Shown: positions 48,055 through 59,274 of the stretch, piece by piece | Position numbering within the stretch: the stretch's first letter is position 1 | Layout: every line of letters begins with the position of its first letter | Source: Macrocystis pyrifera | Lineage: Eukaryota > Sar > Phaeophyceae > Laminariales > Laminariaceae | Assembly (NCBI GenBank): GCA_031763025.1 | Contig: JASSKH010000016.1 | Span: 6,494,054-6,558,053 of the forward strand | Direction: 5' to 3' | Length of the DNA stretch: 64,000 bases | The notes under the pieces: generated by a model | The model's database searches: none | Seen by the model: the letters and a program-made list of their open reading frames with translations, nothing else | Told to the model about the DNA's origin: nothing | Position numbers and translations under genes: made by a program

Positions 48055-48345
48055 CCCGTTTCTCACGGGTCATGGCCCGACCCGACCCGTGAGCTTTTCA
48101 TCACCTCTTGACCCCACCTGACCCGACCCGCGAGATTTGAAAACTTTTTGACTCGACCTGACCCGACCCGTGAGATTTGACAAACTCTTGACCCGACCTG
48201 ACCCGACCCGCGATATTTGAAAACCTTTTGACCCGACTCGACCCGACCCGTGACATTTTGAACACTTCCTGACCCGACCCGACCCGACCTATGACATTTT
48301 GAACACCCCGTGACCCGACCCGCGGGTCGGATCATGACCCGCGAA
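48055..48345. repeat. ACCCG minisatellite, right block
   Basis: Five or so units of GACCCGACCTGACCCGACCCG plus GAGATTTGAAAACTTTTT-like spacers, the same family as 47,411-47,700, separated from it by about 350 bp of non-repeated DNA. Confidence 0.9.
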
Positions 48346-48789
48346 AGCCCTGCTAAAAACGGCAAAATGAAAGTAAATCAGTGGGCTGGAAGTTCTGGAC
48401 GGAGTTACCAACAAAAGCGTTCTTCCCCTTAGTTTTTGTTCAGCAGGTTCTAGTATGCCTCTCCCTGTCTGGATCTCGAAAGCGGTCACGTCACAGTCGT
48501 AGTAGGGTGTCGGGTTTGAGATTTACGTGCACCCCTACTCTGTCCGGTAACGTAAGCACCATTTGTGGTCTGATGCGAACAGTGAGCGGGGACGACAACC
48601 CGACCAAAGTGGTGCCCGGTGTATATCCCAACCAGTAGTAGGAAGAAGAAAACACATCAAATTCAAAACCTGCTACTTTTCCTTGTGGGCTACGAGCGTT
48701 TCTGACTGTGGCTTAGGCTACGAGCGTTTCTGACTGTGGCTTAACCCTTGTAAAACTGCACTGTACATGAGCAGACATGCTACTAACAT
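48346..48789. other. No confident gene
   Basis: Contains a direct repeat GGCTACGAGCGTTTCTGACT occurring at 48,688 and 48,715 (27-bp period, two units). Confidence 0.5.
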
Positions 48790-48898
48790 TACGGGGGACC
48801 AAAGTAAATAGGACCTACGGTACACACACAAAAAACTGTATGTTTACCTGTTTTTACTACTAACAGTACTTGGTCCTATTTACTATGGTCCCCCGTAA
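48790..48898. mobile_element. Palindromic MITE-like element, 48.8-kb copy
   Basis: CGGGGGACCAAAGTAAATAG to TTTACTATGGTCCCCCG, TA on both sides. The core is in the opposite orientation to copies 1 and 3 (GGACCTACGG lies left). Confidence 0.85.
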
Positions 48899-48987
48899 TA
48901 ATCTAATTTCGCGTATTCTGTCGCCGAAACGGCAGTGTAATCCGAACAGGATCATTACCGTCTCTCTCCCGGAGGGGGCGGAGGGGA

Positions 48988-49115
48988 TACTCATATGTTG
49001 CTCGCCTTAGTCATTTGACCATTAACTACCCATCCCGTTCGAGACTGAGCACCGTTCCTACTTCTAATATCGACACCTTCAACAGTTGGGCGCTGATTAC
49101 GTTGTTTCCGTATAT
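48988..49115 (+). repeat. Dispersed repeat family R1, 49-kb member
   Basis: Shows GCCTTAGTCATTTGACCATT, a CCGTTCGAGACTGAGCACCG block and GATTACGTTGTTTCC, aligning in order to the members at 11.0 and 25.7 kb but more diverged. Confidence 0.7.
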
Positions 49116-49129
49116 TAGAGATAGAAACG

Positions 49130-49560
49130 TTATGGAGTGCACTCGATATCATGCATGGCCGTAGCCGTATGACCATAGACCCTCGCATCCCTACAATACC
49201 GGGACGGAGCACGTCGGGTTTTCACCGACCAGGCAGGCATTGCTTGCACCCAGCGCGAAATCAAACTTGAGATCTTGGGCGAGTCGCATGAAAGGGGAGC
49301 TACACCCTAGTAAGCACCGCTTGTGAGGCGGACTTGCAAATGGATGACAGCTTCGATGAGTTAATCTATTTTCCGGCGTGGCCACTTCTAGAGACAGCAA
49401 TGGGTGCACTATGCAACTGCCTCGTGGGTGCCTTACCACACACACACTGCGATACGACCATTCCCCTTGTGCGGAGTAAAGGCTTTCCACCCCGCGCGAA
49501 GAATGTGACTCGATCGCCAGCTGTGACCCACCGCCAAACAGAAGAAAAAGGTGAAAAAGA
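49130..49560 (+). repeat. Dispersed repeat family R2, 49-kb member
   Basis: Matches the reverse complement of 55,640-56,050: TGCATGGCCGT, ACGACCATAGA-type, CCTCGCATCCCTACAAT, CCGGGACGGAGC, CACCGACCAGGCAG, then GGCGAGTCGCATGAA and GGCCACTTCTAGAGACAGCA. Part of it reads as protein in the other copy (FTDQADIACTEREAKREVLG) but is broken by stops here. Possibly a decayed transposon. Confidence 0.75.
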
Positions 49561-49862
49561 GGCGATTTCGTGAGCAGTGTAATCTGCAGGAGATGCAGAA
49601 TATGAACCACAACGACGAATTATCTATACCACAACAAACTGCATATTATTATCATGTCGGTTCCCGATCCCAAATGATCTTTTCCTTTTTTATCGTGCAG
49701 AAGAAGGCTCACATACTGGAATATATCCCCAAACCGGCTCGGAGGAGGCACTACGTAGTATAAGATCATGAAGCAAGTATGCAGGGCTTACTGTAGTACC
49801 ACTGGAGTGACTGCGGCAGTAGTAGTGCTACCGTTAATTCAACGAGCTATCTCATCATCCAT
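49561..49862. other. No feature seen
   Basis: Short interval with TACCACA words and open frames under 75 codons. Confidence 0.5.
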
Positions 49863-50485
49863 GTGCCACAAGGATTACCCTGGGCTGGTTCGATCGATCG
49901 GTTTTCCACCCCTGTAGCTGAGGAGGCAACACCCTCACAGTTGGCGTCGTCGGCAGGACACGGGTTCTGAGCTCGCTTCGAACGTTCATTTTATAGAACC
50001 CTTGCGCGTGCGTCCCTACACACATGCCTGACCCTGGTTCCTCAGGTATTGAGACAAAACGGGTGTAGGTATATACCGTTCCGACGCCCCAAATATCAAG
50101 CATCACGCCGTTCAGAGGGGGGGGGGGGGTGTTACAAGGATTACCCTGGGCTGGGTAATTGAACGGTCTTGTATCCCTACAGCTTAGCTCAGTAGGAAAT
50201 ATCCTCACGTTTGGCGTCGTCGGCAGAACACAGGCTCGAGTCTCACTTCGAACGTTTCCTTTATAGAAACGCATGCGCGTGCGTCGAAAAAAAAACATAT
50301 CTCGTAGATTCCACAGGTTGTTGAAAGGAAGTGAACGGGTCTGCGTACGGCCGTACACGGTACCGACGCCCCCAAATATCCCGCCGTTCAGAGGGGGGGG
50401 CGAGCGATACACGAATATCCCCGGGCTGCGTAATCGGTCGGTATTTTACCCCTATAGCTGAGTAGTAGGTGTGGCAATACTTCGC
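49863..50485 (+). repeat. Three tandem tRNA-derived (SINE-like) units
   Basis: Units start near 49,866, 50,134 and 50,411 (period about 270 bp): ACAAGGATTACCCTGGGCTG, then TAGCTGAGGAGG or TAGCTCAGTAGG (Pol III A-box match), TGGCGTCGTCGGCAGGACAC, GGCTCGAGTCTC (B-box-like), CTTCGAACGTT and CGCGTGCGTC, ending in a CCGTTCAGAGGGGGGG tail. The third unit is cut at its A box. Confidence 0.75.
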
Positions 50486-50489
50486 ACAT

Positions 50490-51470
50490 GCCCACGAGCT
50501 ATATATACTTTTCTTGTGCGCACGCACTGCTGTTGAGCGAGCTCTTTTTCTACGTGTTCATGTAATCTTAAAATGTGTAGCGGGCAAATATTGACATGAT
50601 GTTTGTCACGAGCGACAGAATGCTGCCTGCAAAACCCCCGTGGAAACGGCGGCCCTAAATTGTGTGGATAAAGTGCTTGGAACAAGAGGGTGGAAAAGTA
50701 GGCATCTACGCTATATCGCCGGAAGGCAAGCATAACAACAATAAATTACAAATAATTTTTATTAATATATTTTCTCGTTATAATTTATTATTATCGTATA
50801 ATAATTATTAATACAAAATATTTACTTCGAAGTATATTATTCTTATTCTTATTCTTCTTGTTATTATTATTCTTCTTCGTATTATTGTTGTTATTAGTAT
50901 TACTATTATTATATCTTAGTCAGCGGTACTCCATACTATTTAATACTGAGCACTGACTACGGTAGAAAGGCTGCTACTGCTGTACTGCTGTATGAAATCG
51001 CCGCTGAACATGTATCACGACAATGCTACAGTAGGCTGATGTTGCCTATTTCTTCACAGAGAGGGAACGTTTTTGCAGCTCAGTACGGATATACACATAT
51101 TTACAGGTGTAATTGTTTCGTCGAGCATACCTTTTTTCAGTAGCTCCTCTCAGTGTGTTGAAGCCCTGCCTTCGCGCCTGATGACGCCAGCAGGGGCAAC
51201 TTGTCCAGCACCATCACCGGGAGGAGAAGGAGGAGGAGGAGGAGGAGGAGGAGGAGGAGGAGGAGGAGGAGGAGGAGTCGAGACACCACGCGCGGCAGAT
51301 GCGTCCAACCTGTGTAACAAACAAGAAAAAAAAAACGATGTTATTTAACAATACATAATGTGATTTCGAAGTAGGGGTTCTATTTGCCCGCACTTAGCCG
51401 GGAAATTTCGCAAAAAAGTTCGAAAAAAATCGGATACTGCTATGTAAACACCTATTAGGGGAGGTTGAAG
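50490..51470. other. AT-rich non-coding with TTATTC and GGA repeats
   Basis: 50,745-50,930 is A/T-rich with TTATTCTTATTC and TATTATTATT runs; 51,221-51,277 is (GGA)n. A short + frame (51,073-51,348) depends on the GGA run for its Gly stretch and is not supported. Confidence 0.6.
51221..51277. repeat. (GGA)n microsatellite
   Basis: About 18 GGA/GAG triplets, with one AGTCGAG end. Confidence 0.95.
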
Positions 51471-51474
51471 CTAA

Positions 51475-51730
51475 CACAGTAGTTAATTTCGCATAAGAGA
51501 GGCGCAATATTGAAGGGGGGGGGATTGTAATTGACCAATTTCGCAAAAGAGGGATGGAATTTGAAGCGCGCTCGGGGGGGGGGAGGGGGGTTGTAATAGG
51601 TTAATTTCGCGAAAGAGGGACGCAATGATGTCGCAGAACAAGGGCGTTGTAATTGATGTATTTCGAAAATGAGGGACTCGCAAATTTCGCAAAAGAGGGG
51701 CGCAAAAATTAAGGGGGGGGGGGGGGTTAT
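51475..51730. repeat. AATTTCGCAAAAGAGGG degenerate tandem repeat
   Basis: Five or six units of (T)TAATTTCGCAAAAGAGGG(A/G)CGCAA with G-run spacers and TTGTAATTGA linkers, period roughly 40-70 bp. Confidence 0.85.
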
Positions 51731-51739
51731 TTTGTAAGA

Positions 51740-52900
51740 ATTTCGATGCATTAATATATTTCTTGAGTTAGTACAACTGTAGTAGTCTAAAAATCATTAA
51801 TTCCTACTAATAATATTAATATTTCCATATTACAGTTTTAATGGTATACATAAATTCCCACCTCCGAGGCGCACTGTACCTGGTATGGTGTGGGGAACTT
51901 TGCTCAAGCAGGACTACATTACAGCAGTATATACCAATACGAAGACTTTACGTACGTACCCGTGCAGCATTATACAAAGAGAGCACTATACGACGTTGAA
52001 AAGAAAAGGCCACCCCTTTGCTGTGAGATCGAAGGTTTTTTTTCGTCGAAACTCATCCTTGGAAGATGGGTGTAATACTGCAGGTAGGTACTGATTGATG
52101 CTGCAATACCTGGTATGTAATACTTTTCGATATCTTCAATCTACCCGTCGCCGGCAAAACGTGGCCCGTTTTTGTTTTCTTTGTGGCCGTTGGTTTTTAA
52201 ACCCTTTTCGGACTGGAGTCTCTTTGGATCAGTTCTCGGAACAAACCAAAAAATGCAAACTGGTTTGTCGCCAAAACAGAACTGCAGTCCATGAAGGGTT
52301 GACGATCATCTCCTTCCTTTCTCATCTGTCGTGCTTTGAGCATAAATGAAACTCGCAGTAGGAAATACGTAATTACCGCAAGTAGAGTTATCAATAGTAC
52401 CAAGGTACTCTGTAATCTTTTTATGTATGCATGCTACTGCTGCTGTAAGTACGTGAATCCTACCATAATATTAATACTGCTGTTGTACTCCAGGTACCTG
52501 TATGTATTATACCTCGTACCAGGCATGCAAATTAATCTTCGGGCGGGTCGTGCTCTTGACTTTCTTCTTCTGCAACACAGCATGCATGTTGTCAGATGGC
52601 AAATGGAATAATATTGATAGCAATATCTATAATATTATAGTCTGCATCGTCCTTCATTCATTCATTTTGATTGGGCTGTCGAATACTGACTGTCGACAGT
52701 GCAAAAAAAACTGTCGTACCGGGTACGTACAATTCCAACGAAACCCCAATACATACGTCATAGATCGTGGCAGAGCTCTGACGAAGAGTCTACTATTAAT
52801 AATAGATGCCGACCAAAGGTACGGACAGGCCAGGCACAACATATGTTCATTCATATGGGATACTGGTACAGGGACCACTTCGAACACGCACGAGTACTAT
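51740..52900. other. No confident gene
   Basis: Contains one copy (about 52,180-52,310) of a short dispersed element with AACTGCAGTCC and GAAGGGTTGA, also near 31,120-31,190 and 62,830-62,935. A 155-codon + frame (52,502-52,969) starts outside and ends inside a MITE-like element, so it is not supported. Confidence 0.45.
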
Positions 52901-53005
52901 TTACGGGGGACAATAGTGAAGAAGACCAAACATTGTTACATAAAAAGCGAAATATATAAGTTTTTGTGAGTACCGTAGGTCCTATTTGATGATGAACCCC
53001 CTTAC
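52901..53005. mobile_element. Diverged MITE-like element
   Basis: The left arm TTACGGGGGACAATAGTGAA is intact in outline; the right arm (GTAGGTCCTATTTGATGATG then AACCCCCTTA) is decayed. Confidence 0.7.
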
Positions 53006-53078
53006 TATAAAAAAATACTGCGGTATGCTTGGTACATCATTGAGCTCGAACAAATATAGCACATACGTAATCTATTAT

Positions 53079-53182
53079 TACGGGGGACCATAGTAAACAG
53101 GACCAAATATTGTTAGTAAAAATACGTAAATATGTAGGGTTTTGTCTATACCATAGGTTCTGTTAACTATGGACCCCCGTAA
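53079..53182. mobile_element. Palindromic MITE-like element, 53.1-kb copy
   Basis: Flanks TATTA/TA; arms CGGGGGACCATAGTAAACAG and TTAACTATGGACCCCCG are nearly perfect complements. Among the best-preserved copies; it lies 75 bp from the previous, decayed one. Confidence 0.85.
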
Positions 53183-53224
53183 TAATAACACGCGACACGT
53201 GGGGCACGAGCGACAGCAGCAGCA

Positions 53225-53395
53225 GTGTGTGTGTTCTTCACATTAAAACGTCCTCTCTTACCAGTCGGCATCCAGCACAACCAGTGTCCGTGTCGAATCT
53301 TCAATCCTATGCAGAGACATACATACCTGTACCACAAGCTCTTGTGGTCACAAAAACTACGCCACAGAGATACTACAGCAGTCAGTAGATTCATA
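53225..53395 (+). repeat. Dispersed repeat family R3, 53-kb member
   Basis: GTTCTTCACATT, CGGCATCCAGCACAACCAGT, GAATCTTCAATCC and TTGTGGTCACAAAAACTACG align to the reverse complement of 56,935-57,105. Confidence 0.75.
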
Positions 53396-53970
53396 ATTGT
53401 TTGTGCAGTGAGCAGCAGCGCAGCAGTTGTATATCTGTACGTACGTCGCACGTACAAAATCCACAGCGTTGAACTATTCGACCGTTGGTAGATGCTGCCA
53501 TTGCTTTGTTATTCGTTTATACTGGTACTAGTGGGGGGGGGGAGGGATCGGGTGGGGGGAGAAGGGGGCGCGTGGTGGTACACTACACAGCTGCTATTAA
53601 TAGCAGCTCGGCTGCAGTAGTATTTATAGTTGTTAGTATCGTAGTTTTTCGCGCATATTGTTGATGTGTTCAATCGATACTCGATGCTGGCATGGTTTTT
53701 TTTTTTTTTTATTCGTGTATACTGGTACTACTGCTGCTGTAGTTAGAGAAGGGGGGGGGGGGGGAGAGAGAGGGGGAGTGCGTGGTAGTTAATAACTTCA
53801 GCAGTTTTCGATAGGTGCAGTCGCTTTTTTTCGTGTGATGTTCCAATTTTATACAAGGTACCAGGTATGTATACAAGGTCTGTACACTCCCCCCGCCCCG
53901 AAAAATGGCATGCCCCTGTCGCTGTAAGAGTGCTCGATTTATATTCTGGGTTGAAACATATGCGCTGGGT

Positions 53971-54079
53971 ATTATGGGGGGGGTCCATAGTTAACAGGAC
54001 CTATGGTGTACATAAAAACCCATATATTTGCCTATTTTTGCTAACAAAATTTGGTCCCGTTAACTATGGACCCCCGTAA
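53971..54079. mobile_element. Palindromic MITE-like element, 54-kb copy
   Basis: GGGGGGGTCCATAGTTAACAGG to GTTAACTATGGACCCCCGTA; core GGACCTATGGTGTACATAA with TTTGGTCCCG on the other side. Confidence 0.85.
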
Positions 54080-54944
54080 TAGTATATATACGCGGTCGGG
54101 TGGAAAAACACGTGAAAAAAAAAAGTCATGCTACGTACTGAGTAGTGCACGTACACACATAATTCAACACCCCACCCAGTCATTACGTATCCATTTTCGA
54201 GACCCGAGACAAGGGAGAGGGGGGGTGTATTCAAACCAAGTACTCGCAGAACAAAATACGTTTGAAAAAAAAAAAACGATTTTCGTGGACAGTACTCGTC
54301 CAGAAATCCCCATCCCACTGGTTTGTTTTTCACGTACCTGGTATATGTGTACGTATGTATGACCTTTTTAGGAGAAGTGCGGCGTCGTTTACACTATAGC
54401 CTCGTTCGTCGGGCACCCACTCCGACCCAAAATATAAGAACTATTTGGATTGAATAACGTTACGTTAACGGTATCTATATTTCGGTTCAGAGTGGTAGTC
54501 TATACTACTGATACCCGTTTTTTTTTTTTTTTTTTTTAACACTGCAAGAGTTATTATTATCTCCACTTCAACTGCGAATAAATGCATCCAACAGCAGTAA
54601 CGGTGGTCTCTCCATAGTGCTGGTGTAATAGTGCCGGCTGCTGACTATAATAGCGCCTGTTGTATCGCTTGGCACAGACGGGATTATAACCAGGGTGACA
54701 GTTTCGTGCGGAGTAGTTAGTGCCGATTGACGCTATTTATTATAGTGCCGGTTTTGTCAGCTGGTGCATACCGGCACTGACTATTATTAGGACCATTATG
54801 TAGTGCACGCCCAGAATGTGGGCGAACGTGTGTGCAGTTCTATATTGGGGGCCCATTTCAGCTTTTTGGGTGTGTGTACGTACACGCGTACATCGTTACG
54901 ACGAATTTGTTTTTCGTCCGAATCAGGTAAGCAAAACGTTGGTA

Positions 54945-55090
54945 CGCAATATACAAAAAAACGTAAATGAGCGCCCACAAGTTGGAGGTGCCTCTTTGAT
55001 GAGTAAGTAGGAACGGTGTTCCGTCTCGAAAGGGATGCGTGGTCAATGGTCAAATCACTAAGGCAGGCAAGGAAAAGTACCCCCCCCCAC
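54945..55090 (-). repeat. Dispersed repeat family R1, inverted member
   Basis: The reverse complement reads CCTTAGTGATTTGACCATTG, then CATCCCTTTCGAGACGGAAC and CGTTCCTACTTACTCATC, then TTACGTTTTTTT. It is bounded on the other side by a C run like the G runs of its relatives. Confidence 0.7.
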
Positions 55091-55365
55091 CCGTCCCCGT
55101 CCCTCCCGCCCTTAAATATCCCTTTTACCACCTAAAGGTTACTAACTAATGCCCTGTGTACAGAAAACATTCCGCTAGAACTGAGAGAACATGAAAAAAA
55201 AATGAAGTAAAGTACTTAGAATTTTAATAATTGAACGTAAAGAGCACATGTTGAGACGGAGGAGGGAGCAGGGACAACAAATGGAGTATTGTAGATAAAG
55301 CATAGCGGGAAGTAGATATAAAAGGTAGCTAGACCTTGTGCGTAGGTTTCCTTCGTTTCCGTGAT

Positions 55366-55445
55366 TTTCTTCTTTCAGGAATGTTTTGAGTGATCAACGT
55401 TGAAGCTTACCAGGTATGCTACACATTGTCGGGTGGCATGCATGG
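55366..55445 (+). repeat. Dispersed repeat family R4, member 3
   Basis: CTTCTTTCAGGAATGTTTTG, GAGTGATCAACGTTGAAGCT, TACACATTGTCGGGTGGCA. Confidence 0.75.
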
Positions 55446-55639
55446 TAACAATGAAGTACAGCAGTACACCCCTTTCCCAAGGTCGGGCTGTGACAAACAA
55501 ACAACTTAACACGTACATAAAATAATGGTGATATTTCTGCAACGAATTAAAACAATAACACTTCATTTTAGCATGCTGGTGCTTACTTGGTCCCCCCCCT
55601 CCCCCCCCGGCAAATGAGTACACCCTTCCCCCCGGCCGT

Positions 55640-56050
55640 GCATGGTATCGAGTACATCGTATCACGTAGTGTGTGTATGGTGAGGCACCCTCGAGGCAGT
55701 TACATGGTAAAACCATTGCTGTCTCTAGAAGTGGCCACACCAGAAATTAAATAAATTGATTGATGCTGTTATCGATATGCAAGAAAATCCGCCTCTAAAG
55801 CGGTTCTTAGCAGGATGCAGCTCACCCTTCATGCGACTCGCCCAACACCTCACGTTTCGCTTCGCGCTCGGTGCAAGCAATGTCTGCCTGGTCGGTGAAA
55901 CCCGACGCGCTCCGTCCCGGCATTGTAGGGATGCGAGGATCTATGGTCGTACGACGACGGCCATGCATGATAATGAGTACACCCCCCCCCCCCCCCCCCG
56001 GCAAATGAGTACACCCCTCGCCCCGGCCGTGCATGATATCGAGTACAACC
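55640..56050 (-). repeat. Dispersed repeat family R2, inverted member
   Basis: Inverted counterpart of 49,130-49,560, with CCCC runs and a duplicated CGGCAAATGAGTACACCC block (55,611 and 56,000). A short minus-strand frame (56,034-55,822) covers its conserved core. Confidence 0.75.
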
Positions 56051-56339
56051 CCCCAGCACGAGACTCAACAACAAAAAAATGGAGTACTGTTTTTGTTCGA
56101 GTACCTCTGCGCTAACTCTATTTCCAAGTACGCTGCCCCCGGAACGAGAGTGCGGTGCTAAAGCGGTATAAACCACGGACCCCCTTAGGTAACCCATGGA
56201 CCCACTTACTACCACTGCTCAGTCAGAGACATACGCTATCGCCACGTGAGTTAGGTTTAGGCCTGTGCAGCTGTTTTGCGCTCCATTCCACTCACTCGCT
56301 GTGCGGATGAGCCATTAAATAGATAATTTGCCGTAGTTT

Positions 56340-56575
56340 CCCCCTTGGTTTTCTTCTTCTTTTTATTTCGGGGAATGTTCATGATTGATCAACGCTGAAG
56401 CTACTGTAGTCCAATAGGTTACTTCAATCCAATAGTCTACTGTAATCCGATTGCCTACGCGTGGTGCAATAGGTATTCTTTCTTCCCCCTTGGCTTTCTT
56501 CGTTCGGGGAATATTTCTGAGTGATCAGCGTTGAAGCTCATGCTAAACATTGTCGGATGGCAAACGCAGTAAGAT
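56340..56575 (+). repeat. Dispersed repeat family R4, members 4 and 5
   Basis: Two members about 145 bp apart (CCCTTGGTTTTCTTCTTC and CCCTTGGCTTTCTTCG starts), each with GATCA(A/G)CG(C/T)TGAAGCT; the second ends GTCGGATGGCAAACGC. Confidence 0.75.
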
Positions 56576-56579
56576 CAAC

Positions 56580-59274
56580 GCTAATAATATTAAAAACAAT
56601 AATAGGGATGTATGGTCATGATATGGTCTTGCTGCCAAGAATGCCTGGTACCAGTACAGTAGTACTACAGACGTGCGAGAGGAAATGGATGGCACCAACA
56701 GACAAATCTGAATAAACACTGGTGCTATTAGTAGTTGTCATTGGCTCAGGGCAGGTTCAAGGCTTCTTACGGTTCAAGGCTTCTTACGCTGCACGAAAGA
56801 CACATTCAACCGATGTTATTATGGTCATGATCTGGTTTGCCGCTGAGAATAGTACCGGTACACCAGTAGTACGATTTTTCTCCCTTTCATAGACGTGCCT
56901 GTCGTATCCAGTACGGTCACATGGCATTGCATTCTCTACTCTGCCCACTGCTTAACAATGTAGTATATCTGTGCCGTAGTTTTGTGGCCACAGAGCTTCT
57001 TATCTCTTTGGGATTGAAGAACTGGCACGGACACTGGTTGTGCTGGATGTCGACGGGTAGAAAGAATGGTTGAATGTGAAGAACACGCACGCAGACGTGC
57101 GTGGGAAAATGAGTGGTACCAACAGACAAATCTGAATGAGCACTGGTGCTCGTCGTTGGCCCACGTCAGGTATAATATTTCTTAGGCTACACGAAAGTCA
57201 CATGCGACCGAGGGCTGGAGGGGCTGATGAATAGTGTCCGCTCGATACTCGCATAGCGCTACTTGTCGCGGTGATAACAGGATGACGCCGGCCATCCGAC
57301 AAAGCGCACCAGCATAAATTATAATATACGATGGGTCATATATAGCCACATAAATAAGAAGAATGGAAAACGTGTGTTGTATTCTCCTTTTCGTCCCGTT
57401 TACAGCAGTAGTACCGTAAATTATTTGGGCGGACGGTTGACAACTTTTCACTTTTTTCATGTAACGTTCGCGCTTCCGCTAGTCTAAGGAATCCCACGCA
57501 CACTCACGCTTACCCATTTAACCACTCACCTGTTAACCCTCACCTATCCGCCCCCGCCCACCCACCTACCCACCCACCCAACCGCTTACCCCGCTCATCG
57601 CAATGTACGTGGCAAAATGTAGTTCTGCGGTAAATATTGTTGGCTGTAAAAGGCTGGCGACTACTACGCTGTGTTTCATCTGTTCACTAAGAATAGAAGG
57701 TACTCCACCTGCTGGACAAGGTAGTCAGCTGCTGCTTCTGCTGCTGCCGACGAAGAAAGATTCCAACCTGTCTATCCGTCTACTTGGAGAGCGTTCACAG
57801 CAGTCGTAGCTTGATTTCAGCAAGCAGTCAGTGATGATTGTAAATATTTGACGGCATCATACGTGGCAATGTATTCGAGAGCACATGCACGTGATGTATG
57901 TATCGTGTGTAATTTTCATATTTCTTCGCTTTTCTTGGTTCGAAAGGGTCTTCGGTGCACGTACAGAAGCGGGACTATTGATAGTAATCGGTACTGGTAA
58001 CTACCAACGGAAAGATCTTGTAAGCCAATACCAACGGCAAGATATCGCCAATCATCATCACCGGTCAACGGTAAGATCTCAAGATCATCCGTAACGTTTG
58101 CCTTCTATACTCGCTGTCTCTTGGGAGGCATGCTACGGTATAGGGGTGCTCCTTTTTTTCTGAAGCTCCGCATTTGAGGGGCTCTCTCAACCTCAGCCTA
58201 AAACACCTGGCTCTGAGAAGAAGAAAACAACGAGCAACCCGATGAAAATTCGCATGGCCTACTATTGTAGGTATTCGACGAAGAGCAAGCGGCAAAACTG
58301 AACGCTAGCCAGTAGATCCTCAGTGCCCTTGAGGAGGAGCCCCGTCAGTCAGAAGCAAAAATCGGCCAAAAAGTGCTACCGCTATGGTAGCAAGCCTGTC
58401 GCAGGAGGACCATGAAACCCGAGGTTCTCGATATACGCTTGGATGCAGAACGGTACTCGTTAGCCCCGCTACAATACAGGCCTCGCCAGCAACGGCGCCT
58501 AGGATAACCTCGCGATAGCCTCGCTACGTAGCCTCGCTGGTTTAGCGAGCCCCGCGCCAGATGCCTTATTTCCCTCATATAGCACTAGCAAGGCTTCCAA
58601 GTACCAGCAGAATCGTGTTACTATGAACTAGAGCAACTCCCTCTCCCATGTTCTATACCTTCGTCTGACCCCTTTCCCGCAAAACAAGCCCAAAGTGAGA
58701 GTTCCGGAGGCGTGCCACGACAGGGGAGCATATTTTTGGCTATAAATATTTACGACCGAGGAGAAACAACAGCATCGCTACGAGCTACTTCCCCACAGCT
58801 ACGGCCGTGCCTTGAGCTCGTGCGGTCTGCTACTCCGCTCCCACGTACGCTCGTCTCTTCGCTCCTCACCGCAATGGTTCTCTCTCCTAGGCACGTCCTA
58901 CGAGAGGCTAGTCGTGACATGCAAAAGCTTCGGATGTGCATAGAGACACCGAAAAACGTACGTGAGCAGCTAGGAACAACCTATGTTGGTGAGTGCGACC
59001 CTTACAGGAAATGCACATTACAACGGACGCGCGCTGTATGGACGACAGGGGGGCACGAGCCACAAATGTGTCCGGGGGGGGTTCACGTGAGGAGCGCTTA
59101 TTTACGTCACCCAATACCCGAATTTCTAGAAAATAAAATGTAAAAACTGAACCAGGCACAAGATTCCATGAGCTATCTAGGTGTCAAACGTATGGCATTG
59201 CGAAAACACACATCAGGTAAAATAGTATAAGGTACAGCAGTAGCTCTTCAGTTGCGATGGTACAATGGTCGAGG
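56580..59274. other. No confident gene
   Basis: Contains the R3 member, a C-rich CACCCACC tract (57,525-57,595), a CCTCGCTACGTAGCCTCGCT-type repeat near 58,500-58,550 and a 143-codon + frame (58,712-59,143) that starts at GTG and has no domain. Confidence 0.45.
56935..57105 (-). repeat. Dispersed repeat family R3, inverted member
   Basis: On the minus strand it reads GTTCTTCACATTCAACC, CCAGCACAACCAGTGTCCGT, TTCTTCAATCCC and TGTGGCCACAAAACTACGG. It pairs with 53,225-53,395 in inverted orientation. Confidence 0.75.

Larger units (their letters stand above)
54080..55639. other. No confident gene
   Basis: Contains the R1 and R4 members above, T runs (54,518-54,538) and short frames only. Confidence 0.5.

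Noticed and set aside
47411-48365. GRVGSG-repeat proteins on the minus strand
   Set aside because: Direct translation of the ACCCG minisatellite; spacer variation does not respect codons.
52502-52969. 155-codon + frame
   Set aside because: Its end lies inside a MITE-like element and there is no domain or splice support.
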